Position numbers and translations under genes: made by a program. 64,000 bases of DNA from Norana najaformis. Lineage: Eukaryota; Annelida; Clitellata; Crassiclitellata; Hormogastridae. Positions 49,959 to 61,470 of this stretch are shown in pieces. The notes beneath the pieces are model-generated. The model was not told where the DNA came from. It did no database searches and worked only from the letters and a program-made list of their open reading frames with translations. The stretch spans positions 577,501 to 641,500 of the forward strand of contig OZ029915.1 in assembly GCA_964023275.1 (NCBI GenBank), written 5' to 3'. Numbering within the stretch: position 1 is the stretch's first letter; each line of letters starts with the position of its first letter.

Positions 49959-50547
49959 CTTTCCTGCATTAAAATTTCGTTGGCTGTTTTTGAACTCGTA
50001 AGAATCCCGGAGGCAGCTGAAGGTAGTTCGCATGTTAATCGTTTCTAACAATGGCTAACACATACGATTCATTGCAGGTGGTTTAGTGATACTCCCTATC
50101 GAAAACCAGGCCATGGCTTCGTCTGGAAAACTTATTTGTACAAAGCATTTCGGTTTTTATTGCGGTGCAGGGCAGTAGTAGGAGATGCAGGTATAAGGTT
50201 GCAAATGATGTTAATTAAATGTTTAAGCATATTTTATATGGCATTTTATGAGACACCGACAAAGTTGATTTAATTGTTTCGCTTCAGTGGTTTAAGTATT
50301 ACGATTTGACTTTAAAATGGCCTGTTTCTTTGGAAAAGGTGCGACTCTTAATTTTATAAGGAATTTCGGTTGCTTTATATTCTTATATGTAGGTAGTGAC
50401 GTCCCAGATGTAACTCGAAGGACATTAGCGTGAATTGTATGATTTTACAATTAGGAGTCATTGTTTTCAGGCCTATATGATATTTGATATTAGGCCTATA
50501 ATAGGATTTATAGCGTAATGAATGATAGGTGACTGTTGGGCTATTTA

Positions 50548-50740
50548 TGAGCGTCAGGATGCCGGTTCGCATACCGATCGTGGCTGTATGTGAGAGATTT
50601 GAATCTCGGGATAGCACGGGGACCTTTCATGGCGTGGCGCCCATTCAAACGGGCAGCGGTGGTGAAGGATCTCACCCGATTAATTTATTGAGAGAAGAGC
50701 GGGGTCGAGGCCATACGGTCGCTATAGAAAACATGTGTAT
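50548..50740 (+). repeat. tRNA-derived SINE family 2, copy 3
   Basis: GAGCGTCAGGATGCCGGTTC (part of the head with B box), GAGAGATTTGAATCTCGGG, GGCGCCCATTCAAACGGGCA, AGCGGGGTCGAGGCCATACG, ending GGTCGCTATAGAAAA. It has a short internal deletion after ATAGCACGG. Confidence 0.87.
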
Positions 50741-51157
50741 TTACATTTATGTGGCCCTGTTACACAGGAGGATGATTACAAATTTATGGGTTCATGGGTA
50801 TTTTCCATAACTTTGGCATGAACTGAATTTTTCCATAAGTAGGCCTGGTGTGTACCTTGAGCCATGGACATAACATCTTCCTTCAATTCTGTCTTGGTAA
50901 CATTAAAGACCACAGTCTGTCTGGTGGTAGGCCACCCTTACTCTCTTCTGGCTGAATTCAAAGCCAGATTTATGACCAACTTATGCATTGTTGTGCACAG
51001 TTTCTTACAGGATAATTATTGTTGTTTATGAGATTTACAAAACAATTTCTGCTGTCAAAGAATTCAGATTTTAAATATACTTTTGTAGTGAAATAGACAC
51101 GAAAAACTATTGTTGTAACCATCAAGTAGAACAAACGACGTTATTGGGATATATGAA

Positions 51158-51372
51158 ACTTATTCTTCCTCTTCCCCTTATCTCACTTTCCGGTTCAATT
51201 CCAAACACCATCCACTGTAGCCGTCTGCTTGTCTGCCTGACTCTTGGATCTTGACCTGGAACAGAACCTTTGTTGCCTATCGATTTTGTTTTGACTGAGC
51301 GCCTATGAATAAGCAAGCTCTAGTTGGGTACTGTAGAACTCTCGAGCTTACGATTTTGATTACGATTACAGC
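51158..51372 (-). repeat. Dispersed repeat family 1, copy 10
   Basis: Reverse copy: CTTCCTCTTCCCCTTATCTC, TCTTGGATCTTGACCTGGAA, TTTTGTTTTGACTGAGCGCC, ACTCTCGAGCTTACGATT. One GCCT unit; the CTTAGCTTTCG segment is shortened. Confidence 0.87.
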
Positions 51373-51519
51373 AGCTTAACACCGGCCTAAAAATTCTCCC
51401 TGTCACCAGTTTCTCTACTCCAAGAGTATTTTATTTTGCCTTATGCCATTATCTCAAAACCTTCAAAATCCAAATGAGCTGCTTGCTACTCAAGCCTATA
51501 ACGACTTGTGATTTGCTTC

Positions 51520-51592
51520 GTAATCGTAATCGTCATTCCGAGATTTCTACAGCGCCCAACGAAAGCCACATCACGGGGATCAGCTTATTACT
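51520..51592 (+). repeat. Dispersed repeat family 1, copy 11 (5' third only)
   Basis: CGTAATCGTAATCGTCATTC, CGAGATTTCTACAGCGCCCA and ACGAAAGCCACATCACGGGG, then it stops at CAGCTTATT. It lies about 150 bp from the reverse copy 10, so the pair forms an imperfect inverted repeat. Confidence 0.8.
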
Positions 51593-52970
51593 AAGGTGCA
51601 CGGATAGGATATGTAAGTATGTGTGTTTCAGAACACTTGATATAGCGCCCTTTAAGCGCCAGGTGTCTGCGGAGGTCAACCTTTCTAGCTTTGATTTATT
51701 GCAGGCCTTTGATATCATTTCCTATATACAGTGTATTCATCACCACCTACGCATTCCTTCGTCAAGTATTCATCTCGGGCGAATACACTATGTGAAAAAC
51801 ACGTCTACTAAGGAAGTGTCGTTTAAAGTGTTATATCAGTTATAAATATCTGACTTGCTCGGCTCAGTTTTATGGGCTTGGCTGTACCTCAGAATTAGTA
51901 CAGAAAATTCCCCATGTATATCTATACATCTGAGTTCATCGTATTCCGCCGAAAACTGTATGAGCAACAGCCAAACAACCTAGGCCTGACCTCTGAACCT
52001 TGACCTGGAACCTAACAACAGTCTTGACAACAACACAAAGCCCCAAAACCAGCCACTTTGTTCGCAACTAACGGCAAACAGCAGGATTGTACCATTTGTG
52101 TTGGAATTTGAGAATTGACACTTCACGCTTGGCCGGCTCCTAAGGTTATTTAGGCTAGGTCAGTACAGTGTCATCAATCCATGCGAGGAGACAATTATAC
52201 AGCCCCTATGTCTTCTTACTAGTCCATACTCTAAGCTCTTAGTCATTCGCCCGACTAGATTGGTTACAGTATGCAGGATTTTGAAGGAGAGGCGTTTGAC
52301 AGTATAATTGTAATTAAATATCGACTCAGGTGTTAAAGAGAATGCGGTAATATTTACATAAACACAGTATGGAACATAACGCTGGTTCCCATTCCTTCTT
52401 TAGATTCACTCCATCTTTTTTCTCTTTCTTCCTGTCTCCCACGCAAGCCTTTCTCTGCATGTTTTCCTTATGTCTTGGTTCTTTCCGTCTCTCTTTCCAT
52501 CTGTTGAACTGTCTCTGTTTCTTTGCTTGCCACCTTCAAAGTCTCTTTCTCTAATCTTTTCTGCCACTGTCCGTCTGACTGTCTCTCTCGCTCTTTAGCT
52601 CATATGTAATCATTTTACTTCCTGTATCGTTAAAAAATTATTGAAATTTATAATGTAAGAGTTACTGTGAACAAGAAAAGGGAGACCGAGGTATAATAGA
52701 GAACTGATGTATAGGTCAACCTATTATGGAGATAGACACGAGATCTGATTGGCAAATATAACCAGTGAGCCATACGTCAGCCTCAGTGCTTAGGCAAAAA
52801 TGGTGGAAAATCCCACTCTATTATTACAGAAAAAAATTTCACGCTTCAAAGTCAAAAGTTTTTAGACCAATTTTTAAATTAGGCAGCACTAACTATTCTT
52901 TCCACGCTTCGTTGACTTTTGGCAGCGGCGTTCTTCCCACCTTCTTTCTTTATACGCATGCTTAACTTTT
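51593..52970. other. Intergenic sequence, nothing recognised
   Basis: It contains a pyrimidine-rich TCTCTTTCTT stretch at about 52395-52600. Open frames are short and compositional. Confidence 0.4.
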
Positions 52971-52977
52971 GTCCCTA

Positions 52978-53118
52978 GCTTTCGTGCACGGGGACCTTAA
53001 ATGGCATGGCGCCCATTCAAACGGACAGCGGTGGTGAAGGATCTCACCCGATAAATTCATTGCAAAATGAGCAGGGTCAGATGGGTCATAAGGTCGCTAC
53101 ATAAACCTATACATTTGT
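52978..53118 (+). repeat. tRNA-derived SINE family 2, copy 4 (5' truncated)
   Basis: CGTGCACGGGGACCTTAAAT, GGCATGGCGCCCATTCAAAC, GATCTCACCCGATAAATTCA, AATGAGCAGGGTCAG, then GGTCGCTACATAAACCTATA. Confidence 0.85.
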
Positions 53119-54890
53119 CCGTGTCTTTCTGTCCGCGTGTACGTCTGTGTATGTCTCTCCCCCTGTATATATAATATAATGCATGTATATATATATATAT
53201 ATATATTTCTTACTTGTATTTAGCCATGCTGGGTAGTCTTCGAACATCGCTGAATGTGCCAGCTATGAGTCGCACCTTTGAAAACTGGCAATCAATTTAC
53301 CCGCAAGAAACTATATAGGCTCGTCTACTGCAAATTACCCTTATCGAAACATGGCATATATCCCGGAGACCTGATTCAGATATATGGGTTATTTTAAATA
53401 TAGATCATTGGGTCAACATGTCATCGTAACTGTCTCATCAGCCTCATGCACATTCCTTAGCTATTGCAATCTGTGTATCGCACATGGGTAGGACTCTGAT
53501 GTATACAACTGTAGGCCTACAGCCACTTCTGTGTGGCAAAATGTAACAAGAAAACACAGTCGAAAAACACAAGAAGTAAATTTTTCACGAATATGATGTT
53601 TACCCATCAAACAGATAATTATAAAGGTTCTATCTGTTAATTGAAGCAGAAGTACTGGCCTCGGAAATGGTTCAAGTTGATATGAGGTGCTACGTCGCTC
53701 GCTTTTGAATGCTTCTAAAGGAGTTATATCAACTACCAAATGTACGCCCGATCTAAAGAAACGGTAGAAGCAACCGAGGATATGGTAGGAGTCGTATGAC
53801 ATTAGTAATCTGCATTACACTGTAAAAGTAGCCTAGACTTAGTTACATCTATGTTACACTGTAAAGTTTACCCTAAAGGAATGGTAGAAGTATACGCTAC
53901 GCCGCACTGCATAGTCTTTTGAATGATAGATTAAGTATGCCAAGGAAATGAGAAAACCGCACTGCGTATGGTAAGCGTGAAACATCCGCCGTGCTGTACA
54001 GCCATTGGAATAGTAACCTCCGCTGCAGCGTGTGGTCCGATCGACTGGAGATTATCTCAGACAAGTAGACAGTATTCTGGCTTTCTGTATATTCACCTGA
54101 ATGCCGCTTGATTTTTTTGTACTCCAGCAGCTGATGCCTTGTGCATGAGATACCTGCGCTACAGAAGTTGCAAATTACAAATTACAATTCTAATGCTTCG
54201 AGAAATTCGTTCTCTCATTTCTCTGTTCTCATCAAATATCTCAGTTCTTTCAATGCAAGTCGTTGATTATATTATTTAACAGTCTTCTTGTCTGATACTC
54301 TTAAGCTTTGAACTGCATTCGCTACAAACCACTTTTACCATAACATTCCAAAGTCTGATAGAAATACTCACAGTTGGCAAACATTTTACATACACAAAGC
54401 ATCCGATATTTCCAGGAAATCTAAAACGCTGATGACTTTATAACTTGTTATCTTAGCCTCCCGAGTATCGCATTGAGCCAAACCTGAAGCACTTCAGTGA
54501 CATAAATTAGAACCGATACCATGAGACTGTGACTCAAACAACATTGCTTCAAGACGCGAAGATATGACGGTGAACGACAACAGCGAGCAGACAATGAACT
54601 ATAATGCCCAAGAATTAAAATCAAACTGAACCTAGTGAAGAATCAATCCTATTGAGAAATTCAACCTAACCTGAACGCAACCGAATCTGGTGAGAAATTC
54701 AACTGATTCTAATAAGAATCTAATCGTAGCTTAATCAACAATCCAACCAAGCCAAGTGAAAATTCAACCGAGCTTACCAAGACCCTACTAACCATGTCTA
54801 GTGACATATTAAACCAATCTACCAGGACATGAGAAATTCAATCTAACCAGTGAGATTTTAACCGTTTCTGGTGAGAAATTCAACAGATTC
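53119..54890. other. Intergenic / 3' flank of the ZIP gene
   Basis: It has an AT run at 53185-53208 and the GCGCTA-type fragment near 54095-54190. A loose TGGTGAGAAATTCAAC repeat (about 54650-54890) approaches the ZIP stop codon and may be part of its 3' UTR. No other gene seen. Confidence 0.45.
54095..54190 (+). repeat. GCGCTA-tailed dispersed fragment, copy 3
   Basis: CCTGAATGCCGCTTGATTTT, GCTGATGCCTTGTGCATGAG, ATACCTGCGCTACAGAAGTT and GCAAATTACAAATTAC match the fragment at 7930 over about 90 bp. Confidence 0.75.
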
Positions 54891-54897
54891 AAGTGGT

Positions 54898-56022
54898 TCA
54901 GTGAGAAAGTGTGACGTTGGCAGTGTTGTTATAGTTGCATCCGTTGTCCTGGGCAGAGTGTGGAGAGCTGCCTGGAATGACAGCGAAAGCCGAAAGGAAG
55001 ACGTACCCAAAGAAAATGGCCAGGATCTTGGAGACGGGAGTGTTCTGCGTGATCTGACCTTCGAGGATCTCGTAGAAGATGACGTAGATGAAGCACCCGG
55101 AAGTGAGTGCCTGGAGGACCCCGTTGGCGATCTCCACCCCCGGGTCGTTCTCCATCGTCTCGTAGATGGCTGTCGCGATCAACACCCCGATCGGATTCAT
55201 CAGGGTGTAGACGGTGCAAGCCAAGAGGACTGGACACATGCGGTTCGGATTGACACGGACCAGTTGGAGCCCAAGGCAGAAGGTGATGACTGACTCGTGG
55301 ACGATGATTCCGATGAAAATCGCCCAGACTTCGACCACAGTCTGTTTCAGTCCGATGGTCATTCCCTCGAGGACGGAGTCGATCGAAAGGGCCATCATCA
55401 TCACGACTGATCGAGCGGTTGACTCTGGACTGATGTTGACCACATCGACCATCGACTGTGTCCTCGAGAGCGTTCCAGACGCAACCCCGTTGGCCAGTCG
55501 GATGGTGGTGGTAGAGCCACGCCTGTGTCGAGCCACGTAGTCGTCCACCACGATCCCATCATGCAGTTCCACGGGATATTCATCCCCTACCAGTCTCGCT
55601 CCACTCTGACTGCTTGTGATCCGGCTCGAGCCGGATTCATTATCATGGGCTCGGGTGGCATCTCCATTGCAGTTTCTTCCGGACTCTTTCTTGGCCCTGG
55701 CGTTGACAAAATGCACCAATTTATCTAGCGCCAGCATGACGAAGAAGCCGAGTCCGATAAGCATGTCTGGCAACGGATAGACGATCCCGTTGGGTTTCAT
55801 GACATTCGTCTCGATGAGGAATCGAACCGCAGGCGCCATGAAAACGAGGTAGGAGGAGAGGAAGACGCCGCCGGCGAAGCACGATAAAAGGTCAAGACAC
55901 AGCTGACCCCGGGCGCCATATTTGGTAACGATGCCCACCATCTTAATCGGAAGTAGGAAGCAGATCGGCATCGCTACAAACATGATGACCCCGCAGATTA
56001 TCTTGGCATGCCACCGCAACAT
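54898..56022 (-). CDS. SLC39A1-like: ZIP metal transporter (SLC39, ZIP II class), single exon
   Basis: 374 residues, full family length. ZIP proteins move zinc and related divalent metals into the cytosol across the plasma or vesicle membrane. Predicted membrane segments: about 7-29, 42-68 (LLSCFAGGVFLSSYLV, the ZIP1-3 signature), 86-106, 203-225, 231-254, 264-286, 302-321 and 332-350. A variable loop (107-200) carries few His residues. TM4 reads ALSIDSVLEGMTIGL, where relatives have HSVFEG: Asp215 replaces the usual metal-binding His, and Glu219 is kept. TM5 keeps His242-Glu243 (VHESVIT). The C-terminus has two N-glycosylation sequons (NNT, NVT), fitting an external end. Start ATG is preceded by GTAAGAA. 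Asp/Arg-rich frames on the other strand are shadows. Confidence 0.93.
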   Translation of the reverse strand: MLRWHAKIICGVIMFVAMPICFLLPIKMVGIVTKYGARGQLCLDLLSCFAGGVFLSSYLVFMAPAVRFLIETNVMKPNGIVYPLPDMLIGLGFFVMLALDKLVHFVNARAKKESGRNCNGDATRAHDNESGSSRITSSQSGARLVGDEYPVELHDGIVVDDYVARHRRGSTTTIRLANGVASGTLSRTQSMVDVVNISPESTARSVVMMMALSIDSVLEGMTIGLKQTVVEVWAIFIGIIVHESVITFCLGLQLVRVNPNRMCPVLLACTVYTLMNPIGVLIATAIYETMENDPGVEIANGVLQALTSGCFIYVIFYEILEGQITQNTPVSKILAIFFGYVFLSAFAVIPGSSPHSAQDNGCNYNNTANVTLSH

Positions 56023-57350
56023 TTCTTACAACTCAAATGAAAACGGAACCTGACGAGATGGATTTCTGGTGAACTGTCTACATCCAAATTTTGTTTTAAA
56101 CTCACATCTCCAGTCTCTCACTAGTTACTAGACGTTGCACCCCCTACGACAACTCGATATAAACTGGAACTGTGCTTTTAAATTATGGGTTAAATCTCGT
56201 AAATGTTCTTTTCTGATGACACTTCTCGCAAAAGTTGTGTCGAAACACATTTAGTCTACATCTTAAAGACTGGGAAAGGTCACCTTTGTCAACCTTATCA
56301 AGTGATTTTATCAAGTGATTTCAACTAGGTTGAAAGCGCTGCATCTGCCCCGGGATACTCGAAGTCGTCGTTCGCGTCCATTCACAAGCAGATTCATCAA
56401 CTTTTTCATGCGGAAATGAAACAATCTTCTTCCGAAGGGTTGGAAACTATCGCTGACCTTTGACCCCGCGATCTCCTGCTCCCCAATCGGTAAATCGTTG
56501 CGTCAACACCAGGCCTGTTTGCAAATAATATGCCGATTCTTCATATAAACTATTTTTCATATCGAGCTCAGACGCTATTCAACTTTCTTTATACGGGTAT
56601 TTGCTACGTTAAGCTGACTTCCTGTTTCCAACAATAATTTCGCATGCGTAAAATGCTGTCAAACGCTTCTGAATTCAAAGTCTGCCGAAATCTTTCGCCA
56701 CATTGATATTCCTATCATGCAGGTCTTCGTAACAAGTGTCCTCATCAGTTTATGAAGTTTCTTTATTTCACGAGAACTATGTCGAGGTTACCGATAATGT
56801 TTTACTTAAACAAACATGACTGCACAGCGTCGCCTGTTACGACTTGTCGAAGCCAGCGCAGCTGTTAATTAGCCAACATTTTTAGCCTATTAATGCGTCT
56901 AAAATCTATACTTCCTAACCCTTCGCCCAGACACATCAAAATGATTTTCATATTGCCGGTCCAATAGGGTAACTAGGTCACGGCGCTTGCGCAGTACGTA
57001 TCCAATTGGCCCGCGACATCACGTAGCACCAACTGACATTTAATTCTGGGTCTATTTATGTAACTGGGACACGCTGGTTGCTAGATCCACTGCCCAATTT
57101 GCCAAGAGCCAAATGCTTCCTTCCGATAACTAAATTGATGAAGGCTTCAACACTTAAGGACTAAAAGAAATCTATTGAGACAATGACGCCTATGTTGCGG
57201 GTAATTTCCCTGCAGTCACGCATAAAATGACCTATCGATAAGTATGTATGTGTGTGTGTTTGTGTGTGTGTGTGACTGGAGTTTTTAAATCGCATTCTAA
57301 GAACCCCACAAAAGCGCCGCAACCATGGCTTCAAACTCATTATAGGGACT
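56023..57350 (-). other. 5' flank of the ZIP gene, nothing else recognised
   Basis: It presumably holds the promoter and 5' UTR. CpG-containing words (CACGGCGCTTGCGCAGTACG near 56976, CGTCGCCTG near 56829) are scattered, but no clear TATA box or initiator stands out. A GTGTGT run lies at 57247-57273. Confidence 0.35.
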
Positions 57351-57645
57351 CAACAACACTTCACCCCTTGCAAACTGCGCATGTCTTTCACTCAAAACTG
57401 AAAACACTCCTCTTCCGCAGATCATATCCCGATTCTTCCTCTTCCCCTTATCTCTCTAACCGCTCCAATTCCAAACACCGTAGGAGTCCGACTGCGTGCT
57501 GCCCGACTCTTGGATCTCAACCTGGAACCGAACCCTTCCTGGCTATTGATTTTGTTTTGACGTAGCACCTGTGAAAAAGCTGATTCCCGCGACTTAGCTT
57601 TCGTTGGACGCTGTAGAAATCTTGAGTTTACGACTACGATTGCGA
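57350..57645 (-). repeat. Dispersed repeat family 1, copy 12 (with 3' extension)
   Basis: Reverse copy carrying the extra segment CACTTCACCCCTTGCAAACT, GCGCATGTCTTTCACTC seen also at 24485. The core landmarks TTGGATCTCAACCTGGAACC, AGCTTTCGTTGGACGCTGTA and CTTGAGTTTACGACTACG follow. Confidence 0.88.
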
Positions 57646-58639
57646 AGGCTTTCTATGGGAACTGAACAGGTGCTTCTTTACATAACAAGAAAGAGCAACC
57701 TGAGCAGAGCTAAAAGAAACAGATCGCATGTTCACAGGAAGATTGTTTCAAAGGATTGGACCAACGTCTGGAAGCACACGTTGTTTTGGTGTTGGCAGGA
57801 AGGGACCGGAAAATCTCCACGGGCACTAAGCGAAGCGATTCATGTCCTACAAACATCTCCTGTATTCATGCTGGGGGTCGACCAGCATATATAAGGGAGC
57901 CTTCAAATGTAGACCAACGATTAGAGATATTCGCTTTTCCATTTCGCTGAAGGAACATGTTTACCGCATGGCGTCTTCACTTCATTCGATAGCGATGACG
58001 TACTATAGGAGTCACCTGTTGTGAAGAGGAGAAAGTTCAATAGCAATGCTGTTCCTTGTTGTGGTCTATCACGCGCTCTCAGTGAATAGCAGAGGCCCGT
58101 TTGTGATGGTAGCAGTCGTCGGAAAGATGTGCAAGAGCGAAATGTATGAAGGAAATGTATTTTCAAAAGAAGACTGTCCTAATCAGTGAGAGAGAATAAT
58201 GTATGGGGAAATGTATGGTTAATGAAAGACAGTAACTGGAGTTCCCTTTTCTGCCTTCAAATCGCATCCTTGGTAATGTTCCTTCGAGCATCCGACGTCG
58301 CTACTTTGCTAAATAGGAGTTGACAGTCCAGCTGGAAAGTAGCATTAAGCTATGGCTTTTATTGTACAACGCGGTAGTAAACTGTTATCCTTGAACGACG
58401 ATTCGACAACGTAAACTGTTGAATATGAACTGTTGTCCATAGAAGTCGGTCATCAAAGTATATCAAACACTTCGCCCCGCCCACGCTTACACAAAGCGGA
58501 TAAACTCTGGCCTGTGTTATGATTATTAAAGGCTTAAATTTCTATGCGGGGCCCGTAGGCTTAGCAAACTTCGCCTATTCGACCCGTAGGGCCATCTTAT
58601 CAGTAACGAGTATCACTTTCAGTTTCTTCCTGTTTGTTA

Positions 58640-58868
58640 TGTTACCGTAATCGTAATCGTAATTGAGATTTCTACAGTGCCTAACGAAAGCCAGTCACTG
58701 GGACCAGCTTATTCACAGGCGCTCAGTCAAAACAAATTCCATGGGCAAAAAGGGTTAGATTCTAGTTCAATATCCAAGTAAGGCAGAGAGACAGCGTGGC
58801 AGCTACGGTGGGTATTGTTTGGGATTGGAGGGGAAAGAGAGATAAGAGGAAGAAGGGGATTGGTATGG
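58640..58868 (+). repeat. Dispersed repeat family 1, copy 13
   Basis: CCGTAATCGTAATCGTAATT, GAGATTTCTACAGTGCCTAA, TTATTCACAGGCGCTCAGTC and GTAAGGCAGAGAGACAGCG, with a degenerate CAGG tract. Confidence 0.86.
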
Positions 58869-58984
58869 TGGCAGTGGTATCTCTGCTCACTGCTCACCCC
58901 TTAAACTAACAAGTATATCCATCCATCAGAAGACATGTTGACTCTTGTTGTACCTCGCTCCAGGACAGTGTTTGGCTCTCCAGT

Positions 58985-59095
58985 GTTTTATAGTAGAACG
59001 AAGAAAATATTAGAATCTTAGAATCGTAAAAGAGTCTTAGAATCATAATTGGAATTAGAGTCGTAGAAGAATCTTAGAAGAGTCTTAGAATCATT
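58985..59095. repeat. AGAATCTTAGAATCGTA-type tandem repeat
   Basis: Short imperfect units of about 9-17 bp (TTAGAATC, AGAGTCTTAGAATCAT) repeated roughly eight times. Confidence 0.75.
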
Positions 59096-59432
59096 TCTTT
59101 GGCAATCGCTAGGTGGCAACCATCACAGCACCACAAAACGTATTTGCATCCCATCTGGAAGTCAGGCTCTGAGGCAGTGGTTCTCAAAGTAAGGTACGCG
59201 GACTGTGGATGGACCTGCGCCAGACGGTTCGCGGCAGAGGCCAACTTCCTAATATTCTCGCAATGTCCTTCCCTGCAGACAACCTTGCTGCTATTTTCTG
59301 ATATTATATTTAGTCTGTGTTTGTGGGACACCAATCGATCGGTGGAGGGTTCAAATTCCCGCCCAGGGCAGGAATTTGTTTCTAGATTTCGTCTCCACTT
59401 GCGCCCCCTGCATCCAACTCAGAAATAATGAG

Positions 59433-59600
59433 TACATTAAACGCCATTTAAGGTCCCCGTGTACGGACCATTCTGGCCAGAGATTCAAATCTCTGAAATA
59501 AGCCACGACGGGGACGCGAACCGGCATCCTCACTCTCAGAGGCTACGCTTTAACCAATGTAGCTAACCAAGCCAGCTATGTAGCTAACCAGGCCAATTAT
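59433..59600 (-). repeat. tRNA-derived SINE family 2, copy 5 (3' truncated)
   Basis: Minus strand: TTAGCTACATTGGTTAAAGC (A box), GAGGATGCCGGTTCGCGTCC (B box), TTATTTCAGAGATTTGAATC, GTACACGGGGACCTTAAATG, then it stops at GGCG where the conserved central domain would begin. Short GTAGCTAACCA repeats adjoin the head end. Confidence 0.87.
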
Positions 59601-59639
59601 GTAGCTATAACGAATGCAGCTAATTATTGGGTAATTCAA

Positions 59640-59770
59640 ACCGCCCTGGACTGGACTGGATTGGGTTGGATTAGGTTAGATTGGATAAGATTAGATCAGA
59701 TTATACTGGATTGGATTATATTGGATTTGATTTGATTGGAATGGTTATGTCTGATCGGATGATGGTAGAT
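59640..59770. repeat. GGATT/AGATT pentamer tract
   Basis: Degenerate TGGATTGGATT, TAGATTGGATAAGATTAG units, the same pentamer type as at 5105, 11000 and 26766. Confidence 0.8.
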
Positions 59771-60300
59771 CGTATATCGCAGCGGATCCGACCCATTGAG
59801 ATCATATCAGCTCCGCTTCTTCGGAGCTACATTCTTGATCCTAACTTTAGTCCATACGATGGTTCCCTGTTGAGCAGATAAATCAGAAGTGGATCTGCTA
59901 GTCGAGGAAATGGATGTTTCCATCTGCTATGATCTCCAGAGGGAGGGAATCTTTCCCACTGGCTGGCGCTGGTTGCTCCCTCTCTACCCAGCCTCCCTAA
60001 TTAATTTCTTAGCCTCCTTTGTAGAACCGCATCCGCGATTTTCCAATTTGCAAGAACCGTTTAACTTCGCCGTCTGTGTAGTCAGAGCTACGCATTCAAC
60101 TGACTGCAGTAGTAACTGGTAACAGGAGACACTTCTATGGCTAAAACGTTCAGAAACGAACTTCGAACTCTACTATCTCCGACCGTCTGACCAACATCGC
60201 TTTCCATTTAGCACCCAGCTATCTTCCCGACTCATCTTCCACCCCGGATACTGGTCTGGCACCCCCAATCTGACGTCACCAGCCTGGCTCTTGCGGACTT
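59771..60300. other. Unassigned sequence, nothing recognised
   Basis: Two 60-80 codon frames (59681-60122) follow one another without family features. The first overlaps the pentamer tract. Confidence 0.4.
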
Positions 60301-60302
60301 GA

Positions 60303-60580
60303 TTTCGTAATCGTAAGCACGAGATTTCTACAGCGCCTAACGAAAGCTAAGTCGCTGGAACCAGTATATTCACAGCTGCTTAGTCAAAACAAAATCCATA
60401 GGCAAGAAGGGTTCGGTTATAGGTCAAGATCCAAGAGTCAGGCAGGCAGACAGTCAGACGGCTACGGTGGACGGTGTTTAGAATTGAACCGGAAAGTGAG
60501 ATAAGAGTAAGAGGAAGACAGGATAGGATTTGTGGAGAAGGAATGTTTTTATATAGCGCCAATGTACAAGCTGGTTTCCA
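60303..60580 (+). repeat. Dispersed repeat family 1, copy 14, followed by a TATATAGCGCC tail
   Basis: All core landmarks with a 2-unit CAGG tract. After AGGATTTGTGGAGAAGGAAT it continues into GTTTTTATATAGCGCCAATG, linking the family to the AGCGC-type tail seen next to other repeats. Confidence 0.88.
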
Positions 60581-61240
60581 TTTGTGTGGCGCTTAGAAAT
60601 TTCGGAGATTTGCATTTACTTTACATACACAAACGTCTGGTGCCAAAAAGCACTTTCAGTGTCGTCAGTACTGCCAAGCAGTGTAGACAATTAGACCCAC
60701 TACAAAAGGTCACAGTAATGTCTGAATGTAGGCCACAGTAGACGTCCTTTATTAGCAGAAAGTTGTCTAGGAGAATTGTGGCCACATTCCAGTGTGTACT
60801 TTTTCAGACACTATTTGTATTAATCTACATTTTTGTATAAATATTTACATGAAAGCATAAGTACTTTGTAAATTTATATACAAATATCGTGAATATTTTC
60901 GCATAAAATAAGTTAATGCACTTAAATGCGCACACAATTGGACTGCATCGTTAGCAAAATGACGGTCTTTTACACAGACATAATCGGTCAATTTTTGTCA
61001 ATTGTCTTCGAAGCGAGGTCGTCGAATGACATAAATTTATGAGCAGCCAGTACATGGTTTGGGTTTGGTCAAATTAACTGGGGTAATTTGGATAAGGTGA
61101 AGCTACGATGCCCGGTCATATTTTATGCTAAATGTGGGGTGAACCTGTGACCTGTGACCTGTGACCTGTTCTGTTTGGAGGTCATTGACGTCAGTTTGAA
61201 CTAAAATTAGTTCACAAGTCTACGACGAATTCTTCACATC
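60581..61240. other. AT-rich sequence with GACCTGTGACC triplication
   Basis: Nothing gene-like. TGACCTGTGACCTGTGACCT lies at about 61148-61170. Confidence 0.45.
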
Positions 61241-61254
61241 ACTTTGGCCTTCAT

Positions 61255-61470
61255 GGCCATGTCTTTCTCTGTGTCCTTCTGTCTCTGTCTCTGTCTTTGC
61301 GAGTATGTGTCCTTCTGTTTGAGTATGTCTGTCCTTCAGTTCTGCTGTCCTTCCCACGGATTGTGCTTCTGAGTCTGTCTGCGTGTCTGTCGGCGTGCAC
61401 CTGTGTCTCACCATGTCTGTCCCTCCGTCTGTCTGCCTTATTCCCTGTCTGTCTGTCCTGCGTCTCATAA
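61255..61470. repeat. TCTG/TCCTTCTG simple repeat
   Basis: Imperfect TGTCTGTCC units giving Asp-Arg-Thr-Gln-rich frames on the minus strand. Not a gene. Confidence 0.8.

Noticed and set aside
54871-55293. Plus-strand Asp/Glu/Val-rich frame of 140 codons
   Set aside because: It is antisense to the ZIP transporter coding region, whose membrane segments and signatures are clear on the minus strand.
57248-57894. Two frames of about 100 codons around 57.3-57.9 kb
   Set aside because: The first is largely a reverse family 1 copy and the second begins in its end. Neither shows a recognisable domain.
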